From positions 1-64,000 of the forward strand of contig FNPS01000010.1 in the NCBI GenBank assembly GCA_900107365.1: a DNA stretch of 64,000 bases, given 5' to 3'. Source of the DNA: Flavobacterium aquidurense. GTDB lineage: Bacteria; Bacteroidota; Bacteroidia; Flavobacteriales; Flavobacteriaceae. Below, in pieces: positions 43,787 to 51,540 of the stretch. The first letter of the stretch is position 1; each line of letters begins with the position of its first letter. A program made the position numbers and the translations under genes. The notes under the pieces were generated by a model. That model ran no database searches. It saw nothing but the letters and a program-made list of their open reading frames with translations, and had not been told where the DNA came from.

Positions 43787-44980
43787 TTATACTATTTTCA
43801 TTTCAGTAGCAACCTCAGATTGTGTTTTCTTAAAAGGAAACCATTGCCTGTAACTGGCGCATCTCCACAGCCATTCAATTGGTCCGTAATTGTATTTAGA
43901 CAACCACCATTTGCTTATAAATAATTGAAGAGTAAAGACAAAAACGGCTAGTGCAAAGAAAAACCAATAGGGCATTGTAGCTTTGATTCCCAAACCAATT
44001 CCAGAAAAAATAAAGGCAGCCAAAATATTTTGAGTGATATAATTGGTCAAGGTCATTTTACCACCAGCAACAAAATAGCTGAAGATGGTTTTGAATTTAC
44101 CGTTAATGTATAATAAACTAATTCCGCTTGCAATAAAAACCATTGTACTTAAAATAAGCCAGAAATAAGGGTGAAAAAATTTAAGAAAATCAGCTCTGTT
44201 TTCAATGGCAAAGAAAAAAACAATACCAATTATAACGGCAATAATTAAGCTGCTTATCAGTACATATTTTAAAAGCTTTTTCATTTCGTTTAAACGATTA
44301 AAAAACTCTATTTTTTGAAGCATAACACCAAAAAGCATGCAAGCCAGCATAACAATATGAGCCGTTATTGCATAGCCAGGAGCAATGATTTGTTGGTAAA
44401 AAGAAGCTAATAGATTGAATTTAAAAAAGTCGAGCCAGTTTCCGGAATAATAGAGTTTTAGGTATTCAGGATTTGAAATAATGTCTATCCTTTCAAAATT
44501 AAAGCTTTTGATATAAGCCATTACAAAAGGAATACTAAGAATAAGTATAGCCGAAATAATACCTAATGTTTTTGCCTGACATTTATAAAAAAGCAACAAC
44601 ACAAGTCCTAAAAAAGCATAATCTTTTAATATGTCTCCAAACCAAAAAGCAGAATGAATAAAAGCCAAAATGAATAGCAAAAGCATTCGCCAGCTAAAAA
44701 AGGTAATAGGGTTTTTGCCTTTTGCGGTGACATTATTAATTAAAATAGCAAAGCCATAACCAAATAAAATGGTTAATAAAGTCCAGGATTTTCCAGAGAA
44801 AAAAAATTGATCGAATTTAGATAGTATTTCAGATAATAGACTATTGGTTTCGTTTGGCAAACTAATGTGTGGAAGACCAGAATAATTGCCAATAGCAACG
44901 CCCAAAATAGCCCAGCCGCGAAGAATGTCGACAATAGCAGTTCGTTTGCTTTGTTCGAGAGGATGATAAGAATTTGTCAT
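43787..44980 (-). CDS. DUF418 integral membrane protein
   Basis: 397 aa with about 10 hydrophobic segments. The N-terminal signature RTAIVDILRGWAILGVAIGN is the heparan-alpha-glucosaminide/DUF418-type start (DxxRGxAxxG). The C-terminal DUF418 region ends ISKWWLSKYNYGPIEWLWR, a well-conserved family motif. Members (YeiB-like) are inner-membrane proteins of unknown function, distantly related to acyltransferases. A TACTTTTG box at 45048-45055 may drive it. Confidence 0.88.
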   Translation of the reverse strand: MTNSYHPLEQSKRTAIVDILRGWAILGVAIGNYSGLPHISLPNETNSLLSEILSKFDQFFFSGKSWTLLTILFGYGFAILINNVTAKGKNPITFFSWRMLLLFILAFIHSAFWFGDILKDYAFLGLVLLLFYKCQAKTLGIISAILILSIPFVMAYIKSFNFERIDIISNPEYLKLYYSGNWLDFFKFNLLASFYQQIIAPGYAITAHIVMLACMLFGVMLQKIEFFNRLNEMKKLLKYVLISSLIIAVIIGIVFFFAIENRADFLKFFHPYFWLILSTMVFIASGISLLYINGKFKTIFSYFVAGGKMTLTNYITQNILAAFIFSGIGLGIKATMPYWFFFALAVFVFTLQLFISKWWLSKYNYGPIEWLWRCASYRQWFPFKKTQSEVATEMKIV

Positions 44981-45047
44981 TTGATTAACATTTTGTTTGT
45001 GATTGATTGATGATTTTAGATAAAATTTGAAATTATTCTAACGCAAC

Positions 45048-45055
45048 CAAAAGTA
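45048..45055 (-). promoter_or_regulatory. Predicted -7 box of the DUF418 gene
   Basis: TACTTTTG on the minus strand matches TAnnTTTG, about 68 nt upstream of the ATG. Confidence 0.45.
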
Positions 45056-45104
45056 AGAAAATTATGTAATCAATAACTTTTGTCTAAAAATATATTTAAA
45101 AAGA

Positions 45105-45148
45105 AAAGCGTGTTATCCTAAAGGAATTTCTTTAGAATAACACGCTTT
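45105..45148 (-). terminator. Hairpin after the threonine dehydrogenase gene
   Basis: AAAGCGTGTTAT-CCTAAAG pairs with CTTTAGAATAACACGCTTT around a short loop, 23 nt beyond the stop at 45171. Confidence 0.7.
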
Positions 45149-45170
45149 AAATTATTTTGGCAATTTCAGT

Positions 45171-46109
45171 TTAACCCAAATGCTCCAGCATATCTTTAGT
45201 CATAGTTTCAAGATCGAAAGTATGTTTCCAGTCCCAGTCTTTTCTTGCTTCAGTATCGTCAATACTGGCCGGCCAGCTGTCAGCAATTTTTTGACGGAAA
45301 TCAGGATTGTACGTAATCTCAAATTCCGGAATATGTTTTTTAATTTCTGCAGCAATTTCAGTTGGTGTAAAACTCATTGCAGCCAAATTATAAGACGAAT
45401 GTATTTTGATTTTTTCAATAGGTGCTTTCATAATGTTGATGGTTGCATCAATGGCATCATCCATATACATCATTGGCATTTTAGTCTCTGATGACAAAAA
45501 GCACTCGTATTTTTTATCGGCAATAGCCTTATAGAAAATATCAACAGCATAATCGGTAGTTCCGCCACCCGGAGGCGTAGACCAGCTAATTAAACCAGGA
45601 TAACGGATACTTCGAACATCAACTCCATAAATGTTATGGTAATATTCGCACCATCTTTCACCGGCTTGTTTACTAATTCCGTAAACTGTAGATGGTTCCA
45701 TAACCGTATATTGTGGAGTGTTCTCTTTTGGAGTTGTTGGTCCAAAAACCGCAATACTGGAGGGCCAGAATATTTTTTTTATTTTTTTTGCTTTCGCTAA
45801 ATTTAAAACGTGAAATAGCGAATTCATATTCAAATCCCAGGCAAATGCAGGATTTTTTTCGGCTGTAGCAGACAAAAGTGCCGCCATTAAATAAATATCA
45901 GTAATTTGATGTACTTCTACAAGATGTTCGATTTGGTTAAAATCTAAAGCATTGACCACTTCAAAAGGACCGGAATTTACAACGTCAGTATTTAATTTTC
46001 GGATGTCAGAAGCGATTACATTTTCTGTTCCGTATAACTTACGCAATTTCTGGGTTAATTCTGTCCCAATTTGACCGCAAGCGCCAATGATCAAGATTTT
46101 TGGATTCAT
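45171..46109 (-). CDS. NAD-dependent L-threonine 3-dehydrogenase, epimerase-like (extended SDR)
   Basis: 312 aa from ATG 46109. The Rossmann motif GACGQIGTEL is at about 8-17. The catalytic Tyr/Lys are in VYGISKQAGERW (YxxxK), with Ser/Thr in WPSSIAVFGP. This matches the short-chain threonine dehydrogenases described from Flavobacterium and Cytophaga, unlike the zinc Tdh of E. coli. The enzyme oxidises threonine to 2-amino-3-ketobutyrate. The frame is open to 46151, but a TATATTTG box at 46132-46139 would place the transcript start inside that extension, so 46109 is preferred. No kbl ligase gene is adjacent. Confidence 0.9.
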   Translation of the reverse strand: MNPKILIIGACGQIGTELTQKLRKLYGTENVIASDIRKLNTDVVNSGPFEVVNALDFNQIEHLVEVHQITDIYLMAALLSATAEKNPAFAWDLNMNSLFHVLNLAKAKKIKKIFWPSSIAVFGPTTPKENTPQYTVMEPSTVYGISKQAGERWCEYYHNIYGVDVRSIRYPGLISWSTPPGGGTTDYAVDIFYKAIADKKYECFLSSETKMPMMYMDDAIDATINIMKAPIEKIKIHSSYNLAAMSFTPTEIAAEIKKHIPEFEITYNPDFRQKIADSWPASIDDTEARKDWDWKHTFDLETMTKDMLEHLG

Positions 46110-46131
46110 TTTGTAGTTTTTTTTAGAGATA

Positions 46132-46139
46132 CAAATATA
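46132..46139 (-). promoter_or_regulatory. Predicted -7 box of the threonine dehydrogenase gene
   Basis: TATATTTG on the minus strand matches TAnnTTTG and lies 22 nt before the chosen ATG (46109). Confidence 0.55.
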
Positions 46140-46426
46140 ACGTTTTCGCAATTACATACGTTTTTTAGAATCATAAATTATAAATTCAATAACGAAAAAG
46201 TTTGTTTGTTGGATAATTCTCTTTTCCAGAGGTGTGTCTTTGTGCCTGCATGAATGTGTCTTTGTGCCTTTGAAAATTCTCTGCTAAAATTATTTTTATT
46301 GATAAATGGCCCAAAATAAAGTCTCTTAATTTGTCATACCGATAGTGATCTGGAGTAGCAAAAAAACAACCTTAATTTATAGATTCTTTAGCAAAAATCA
46401 GAATTCGTAATTGTAAATTTACTTTG

Positions 46427-46434
46427 TAACTTTG
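46427..46434 (+). promoter_or_regulatory. Predicted -7 box of the lipoprotein-mfd operon
   Basis: TAACTTTG matches TAnnTTTG, 19 nt before the ATG at 46454. Confidence 0.5.
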
Positions 46435-46453
46435 TAGCTTAATGTTTTACCAA

Positions 46454-47065
46454 ATGAAATATAAAATATCTCTTTTTTTGCTTTTGATTTTTTCGTTGAA
46501 TTCATGTCAAAATGATAATGAAAAACGTCTTGCTGAAAACGCAAAAGAAGAAAAGAAGAATGAAAAAATCTTCAATAATATCAATAAAGCCTGGGTTTTT
46601 ATCGACGAACCAATTAATGAAGCTTCAGAGAAAAATGTAAGTGCGTGGAATGAATGGCGTGAATTTCTGAAAGAAATTGGTGAAAAACCAAGAAAGACAA
46701 TTGGTGCATTTCAGAAAAAATCAACTGCTATTTCAAAAAAAGCAATAGCACTAAACAATAATATTCCTGCAGAATTTAATCAGCCTCAAATAAAAAGCCG
46801 AATTTCTATTTTGATTACGAAAGTCAAAATGATGGATTTATTTATTCATTTGAGTTCAATTCCAGACGAAAAAGTGACTTTTTTAATTGGAGAAATCAAC
46901 AAAGAACTGGTTTCTTTAGAAAGACAAATGGATAAGATTGTTGAGAAAAATAAAATTCCAAAAGAAGAAGGAGAAGCTGATTTCTTAAAAATGTTAGATA
47001 CGACTCGCGCCATTCCAAATTCAGGACCTGTGCCGCCAATACAAAATTCGCCTAAAGTTGAGTAA
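46454..47065 (+). CDS. Small helical lipoprotein upstream of mfd
   Basis: 203 aa from ATG 46454 (an ATG at 46442 adds four residues but would lie at the predicted transcript start). The lipobox is FSLNSC, then QNDNEKRLAENAKEEKK. The rest is helical and charged, with no recognised domain. The C-terminus is Pro-rich (PNSGPVPPIQNSPKVE). It overlaps the TTG start of mfd by 8 nt, so translation of the two is linked. Function unknown. Confidence 0.78.
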   Translation: MKYKISLFLLLIFSLNSCQNDNEKRLAENAKEEKKNEKIFNNINKAWVFIDEPINEASEKNVSAWNEWREFLKEIGEKPRKTIGAFQKKSTAISKKAIALNNNIPAEFNQPQIKSRISILITKVKMMDLFIHLSSIPDEKVTFLIGEINKELVSLERQMDKIVEKNKIPKEEGEADFLKMLDTTRAIPNSGPVPPIQNSPKVE

Positions 47066-50000
47066 AAACGCCTTATATACCACCTACGACAATCTGCCAA
47101 AAACAGAGCAGATTGCCACGCCATTACTAGAGCAAAATCAGGTAAAAATGCATCTTAGCGGTTTGTTGGGATCAGCAGTTTCTTTTATAATTCGTGCTGT
47201 TTTCAAAAAAACCGAATTGCCTTTTTTAATTGTTTTAGACAATAAAGAAGAAGCCGCTTATTATTTGAACGATCTAGAACAAATGATTGGCGAGCAGGAT
47301 GTGTTGTTTTATCCGGCTTCATTTCGTCGCCCGTATCAGGTTGATGAAACGGATAACGCCAATGTTTTGCTTCGCGCTGAGGTTTTAAACCGAATTAATT
47401 CACGTAAAAAACCAGCCGTAATTGTTACCTATCCGGAAGCGCTTTTTGAGAAAGTAGTAACCCGACAACAATTGGATAAAAACACTTTGAAAGTGGCACT
47501 GAGCGATAAAATTTCGATCGATTTTATCAACGAAGTGTTATTTGAATATGAATTCAAAAGAGTTGATTTTATTACAGAACCGGGAGAATTTTCCGTTCGT
47601 GGAGGAATTGTCGATGTGTTTTCTTTTTCGAATGATCATCCATATAGAATAGAGTTTTTTGGTAACGAAGTCGACAGCATCAGAAGTTTTGATGTAGAGA
47701 CACAATTATCTGTAGAAACGCATAAAAAAATCACGATTATCCCGAATGTCGAAAACAAGGTATTTCAGGAAAATCGCGAAAGTTTCTTAGATTATATTTC
47801 AGAGAAAACGGTTCTTTTTATTCAAAATACCGACGGACTTTTCAGTCAGTTAGACAAACAATTCGCAAGAGCGGAAGAAGCTTTTGAGAAACTTTCAGGC
47901 GAAATAAAACACGCTACTCCAGAACAATTATTCTTAAATCAGAGTTCGTTTATCAAACGGGCCTTGGATTTTTCGATAGTAGAATTGGCCTCAAAATCAA
48001 TTTTCAAAACCACTAAAAAGGTTGAATTTCATTTTCAGCCACAGCCTTCTTTCAACAAACAATTTGATTTGTTGCTGAATAATTTGAGCGAAAATCATTT
48101 TAACGGGTATAAAAATTACCTTTTTTGTTCGAATGAAACGCAGGCAAAACGTTTTCACGATATTTTTGAAACTTTAGACGAAGCCAATTCAGAGAATATT
48201 AGAAAGCAATATCATACGATAGTTTTGCCTTTGTACCAAGGTTTTATTGACGAAGAAAATCAAATTACGGCGTATACCGATCACCAGATTTTTGAGCGTT
48301 ATCATAAATTCAACATCAAAAACGGTTATTCTAAAAAGCAAAATATTACGCTGAAAGAATTAACGGCACTTTCGGTTGGCGATTACGTAACCCACATCGA
48401 TCACGGAATTGGAAAATTCGGTGGTTTGCAGAAAATTCAGGTGGAAGGCAAAACGCAGGAAGCCATAAAATTGGTTTATGCCGATAATGATATTGTGTAT
48501 GTAAGCATTCACTCGCTTCATAAAATCTCCAAATACAACGGAAAAGACGGAACACCTCCAAAAATCTATAAACTAGGATCGAACGCCTGGAAAATTTTAA
48601 AACAAAAAACCAAAGCGCGTGTCAAACATATTGCATTCAACTTAATTCAGCTTTATGCAAAACGCCGTTTAGAAAAAGGTTTTCAATTTGCACCTGACAG
48701 TTATCTGCAAAACGAATTAGAAAGTTCGTTTATTTATGAAGATACACCAGATCAAACCAAATCGACACAAGAAGTAAAAGCCGACATGGAAAGTGATCGC
48801 CCAATGGATCGTTTGGTTTGTGGAGACGTAGGTTTTGGGAAAACAGAAGTTGCGATTCGTGCTGCTTTTAAAGCCGTTGATAATAGTAAGCAAGTTGCCA
48901 TTTTGGTTCCAACAACTATTTTAGCCTACCAACATTACAGAACTTTTACCGAAAGATTAAAAGATATGCCGGTTTCGATTGGATACTTAAACCGATTCAG
49001 AACTGCCAAACAAAAAGCACAAACTTTAAAAGATTTAGCCGAAGGAAAACTGGATATCGTAATTGGAACGCATCAATTGGTCAACAAAAATGTCGTTTTC
49101 AAAGATCTTGGTTTGTTGATTGTCGATGAAGAACAAAAGTTTGGTGTAAACGTAAAAGACAAATTAAAAACGATTGCCGCAAATGTTGATACCTTGACAT
49201 TAACCGCAACGCCAATTCCGAGAACACTTCAGTTTTCATTAATGGCAGCGCGCGATTTGTCAGTAATTACAACGCCTCCGCCAAACAGATATCCGATAGA
49301 AACAAATGTGGTTGGGTTTAATGAAGAGATCATTCGTGACGCAATTTCGTATGAAATTCAGCGAAACGGACAGGTTTTCTTTATCAATAACCGAATCGAA
49401 AATATAAAAGAAGTAGCAGGAATGATTCAGCGTTTGGTGCCAAATGCCAGAGTCGGAATTGGTCACGGGCAAATGGAAGGCGCGAAACTTGAGGAATTAA
49501 TGTTAGGTTTTATGAATGGCGATTTTGATGTTTTGGTAGCAACCACAATTATCGAAAGTGGTTTGGATGTACCAAATGCTAACACGATTTTCATCAACAA
49601 CGCCAATAATTTCGGATTGTCAGATCTGCATCAAATGCGTGGGCGAGTAGGGCGAAGCAACAAAAAAGCATTCTGTTATTTCATCTGTCCGCCGTATTCT
49701 TCTATGACTGAAGATGCCAGAAAACGTATTCAGGCTTTGGAGCAATTCAGCGAACTCGGAAGTGGTTTCAACATCGCCATGAAAGATCTTGAAATTCGTG
49801 GTGCGGGAGATTTATTGGGTGGTGAACAAAGCGGTTTCATTAACGAAATTGGTTTTGATACCTACCAAAAAATCATGAACGAAGCCATCGAAGAATTGAA
49901 GGAAAACGAGTTCAAAGATTTATATCCGGAAGAGAACGATATTGAAACGAAGGAATACGTAAAAGATTTACAAATCGATACCGATTTTGAATTGTTATTT

Positions 50001-50426
50001 TCTGATGAATACATCAATAATGTTACAGAGCGTTTGAGTTTATACAACGAGTTGGGTTCTGTAAAAAATGAAGAAGAACTGGTTATTTTTCAAAACAAAT
50101 TAATTGACCGTTTCGGGCCAATGCCTCCGCGTGCCAATGCCTTGATGAACAGTATACGCATTAAATGGATTGCAACCAACATTGGAATCGAAAAACTGGT
50201 AATGAAAAAAGGCAAAATGATTGGCTATTTTGTCTCCGATCAACAGTCAGATTATTATCAATCTTCTAAGTTCAGAAAGGTTTTACAATTTGTTCAAAAA
50301 TACAGCTCACTTTGTCAAATGAAAGAAAAACAAACGCCTAATGGTTTACGACTTTTATTGACTTTTGAAAATGTAAAATCTACTAAACGAGCGTTGGAAT
50401 TGATGGAGATGTTGGGAGAGGAATAA
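47058..50426 (+). CDS. mfd: Transcription-repair coupling factor Mfd
   Basis: 1122 aa DNA translocase that removes stalled RNA polymerase and recruits UvrA. Domains in order: UvrB-like N-terminal region (about 1-330), RNA-polymerase-interacting CarD-like domain (YVTHIDHGIGKFGGLQKI, about 435-500), helicase core with Walker A GDVGFGKTEVAIRA and DEEQ box VDEEQKFGV, TATPIPRTLQFSLMAARDLS, QMRGRVGRSNKKAFCYF, and a C-terminal TRCF domain (about 990-1110). The start is TTG, overlapping the upstream lipoprotein gene. Slightly shorter than E. coli Mfd, as usual in Bacteroidetes. A diverged copy of its last 17 codons lies at 51193-51246. Confidence 0.96.
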   Translation: MSKNALYTTYDNLPKTEQIATPLLEQNQVKMHLSGLLGSAVSFIIRAVFKKTELPFLIVLDNKEEAAYYLNDLEQMIGEQDVLFYPASFRRPYQVDETDNANVLLRAEVLNRINSRKKPAVIVTYPEALFEKVVTRQQLDKNTLKVALSDKISIDFINEVLFEYEFKRVDFITEPGEFSVRGGIVDVFSFSNDHPYRIEFFGNEVDSIRSFDVETQLSVETHKKITIIPNVENKVFQENRESFLDYISEKTVLFIQNTDGLFSQLDKQFARAEEAFEKLSGEIKHATPEQLFLNQSSFIKRALDFSIVELASKSIFKTTKKVEFHFQPQPSFNKQFDLLLNNLSENHFNGYKNYLFCSNETQAKRFHDIFETLDEANSENIRKQYHTIVLPLYQGFIDEENQITAYTDHQIFERYHKFNIKNGYSKKQNITLKELTALSVGDYVTHIDHGIGKFGGLQKIQVEGKTQEAIKLVYADNDIVYVSIHSLHKISKYNGKDGTPPKIYKLGSNAWKILKQKTKARVKHIAFNLIQLYAKRRLEKGFQFAPDSYLQNELESSFIYEDTPDQTKSTQEVKADMESDRPMDRLVCGDVGFGKTEVAIRAAFKAVDNSKQVAILVPTTILAYQHYRTFTERLKDMPVSIGYLNRFRTAKQKAQTLKDLAEGKLDIVIGTHQLVNKNVVFKDLGLLIVDEEQKFGVNVKDKLKTIAANVDTLTLTATPIPRTLQFSLMAARDLSVITTPPPNRYPIETNVVGFNEEIIRDAISYEIQRNGQVFFINNRIENIKEVAGMIQRLVPNARVGIGHGQMEGAKLEELMLGFMNGDFDVLVATTIIESGLDVPNANTIFINNANNFGLSDLHQMRGRVGRSNKKAFCYFICPPYSSMTEDARKRIQALEQFSELGSGFNIAMKDLEIRGAGDLLGGEQSGFINEIGFDTYQKIMNEAIEELKENEFKDLYPEENDIETKEYVKDLQIDTDFELLFSDEYINNVTERLSLYNELGSVKNEEELVIFQNKLIDRFGPMPPRANALMNSIRIKWIATNIGIEKLVMKKGKMIGYFVSDQQSDYYQSSKFRKVLQFVQKYSSLCQMKEKQTPNGLRLLLTFENVKSTKRALELMEMLGEE

Positions 50427-50430
50427 GAGA

Positions 50431-51118
50431 TTATTTTATCAGGTAATCATATTGTTTTAACAACCCTGATTTTCTAATTTCAAACAAATCTTCAATATAG
50501 TAGCCATATTCTACTGTAATTTTTCCATCGTTTATTTTAGTATAGACTTCAGGGAAATTTTCTTTGATTTGTTTAAAAAAAACATCTTGATATTCAAACT
50601 CAATTGGAGTTATGAAATTTATTTTTTTTGGTGTAAAAAGGTCAGTAAAGATTGTATTGTATAATCCTTTTGGTTTTAAAGGAGATGCCCATTTACCTTC
50701 TTTTGTCATATAAACATCATCAAAAACATATCTTGTTTGAATTAATTCTCCTTTGTATTCTAGCACGTATAACAAACAATAATCGTATTCGGTAAAACTA
50801 GTTTTAAATGGACTATAATTTTGTTGAAGTGGAGCTGAATGCGGGGGGGTAGGTTGTAAATTGAATAGTGTCTTTTTTAAAATCGCCATAGATATTTTTA
50901 ACTACCAGATATTTTGATAAAACTCTAGAAGTTAAAGCGCCAACATTGCAGTAACTTGATGGAGATTCCCAAATTTTAATTTTCTTACCAATAAAGACAT
51001 ACATTTTGGTTGGTTTTTCTGGATGTGCAGGCCAAACTTCACAGGGTTCTAATTTTGCGATTTCTTGTGAAAACACTAATTGAAATGTTAGCAAAAACAA
51101 TATAAGATATCTTTTCAT
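50431..51118 (-). pseudogene. Secreted protein gene broken by a frameshift in a C7 tract
   Basis: Two overlapping frames on the minus strand together make one plausible protein of about 228 aa. The first (51118-50813) has a signal peptide (LILFLLTFQLVFSQ) and ends soon after a run of seven C (50843-50849). The second (ending 50431) continues LQQNYSPFKTSFTEYDYCLLYVLEYKGELIQTRYVFDDVY. Six C instead of seven would join them as TTYPP-HSAPLQQ. It may be a true pseudogene, a slippage-controlled gene, or a sequencing error. The family is not recognised. The gene lies between mfd and a duplicate of the mfd end, so it appears inserted. Confidence 0.7.
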
Positions 51119-51192
51119 TTTTATATTATAGATGAGTCATAAATATACGATTTCTATTAAGGGTTTTGATTAAAATATTTCAGGGTTTTTGC

Positions 51193-51246
51193 AATGTAAA
51201 ATCAACCAAAAGAGCTTTAGAATTAATGGAAATGCTGGGAGAATAA
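51193..51246 (+). pseudogene. Duplicated 3' end of mfd
   Basis: Read on the plus strand, it encodes NVKSTKRALELMEMLGE followed by TAA. Apart from one missing Glu codon this is the exact C-terminus of Mfd (50370-50426), but the DNA differs at many third positions. Similarity may extend a few bases upstream into TTTTTGC. The 17-codon fragment has no start and is a relic. Confidence 0.85.
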
Positions 51247-51453
51247 TTTTATTTAGAAGCAGAAGAATTAAGTTTCAAAAGACGACCAGTCCCGCTATCC
51301 CTTGCAAACGAAGTTCACTGAACTCCAAATAAAATTAAAATTTAGTGAAGTAATCTTTTGTCCCGAAGCCCGGGACAAAAGGATTTCCAGTCCTATCGGG
51401 GCTAAAAGAGAGGTTTAGTAATTCTATTGACGTTGCTTTGAAAGAATAAATAA

Positions 51454-51492
51454 AAATGCCGGATGAAATTTTCATCCGGCATTTCCTTTTTT
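51454..51492. terminator. Bidirectional terminator at the end of the Sus locus
   Basis: Stem AAATGCCGGATGAAA / TTTCATCCGGCATTT, A-rich left and T-rich right. It serves the minus-strand amylase gene that stops at 51541. Confidence 0.75.
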
Positions 51493-51511
51493 AAAAATAT
51501 TAATTCACACT

Positions 51512-51529
51512 AATTCGTGAATTCGTGGC
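51512..51529. repeat. Half copy of the GCCACGAATTCACGAATT inverted repeat
   Basis: AATTCGTGAATTCGTGGC is identical to the right arm at 3178-3195. The left arm is only partly present (TAATTCACAC). Confidence 0.7.
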
Positions 51530-51540
51530 AAAAAAAAACA

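Larger units (their letters stand above)
46110..46453. other. Intergenic region between the divergent threonine dehydrogenase and lipoprotein genes
   Basis: 344 nt without a gene. It has a promoter box at each end (46132-46139 minus, 46427-46434 plus) and two nearby copies of GTGTCTTTGTGCCT (about 46234 and 46256). The same CTTTGT-type words occur near 4373-4406. No structured RNA or operator was seen. Confidence 0.5.
51119..51540. other. Scar region after mfd: duplicated mfd end, repeat debris and terminator
   Basis: 422 nt without an intact gene. It holds the mfd relic (51193-51246), the inverted repeat CTTTTGTCCC-GAAGC-CCGGGACAAAAG (about 51355-51381), a half palindrome CTATCGGGGCT (about 51394-51404), the terminator at 51454-51484, and half of the GCCACGAATTCACGAATT repeat (51512-51529). 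Confidence 0.6.

Noticed and set aside
46110..46151. Fourteen-residue N-terminal extension of the threonine dehydrogenase.
   Set aside because: A good promoter -7 box lies inside it, and the Rossmann strand begins right after the ATG at 46109.
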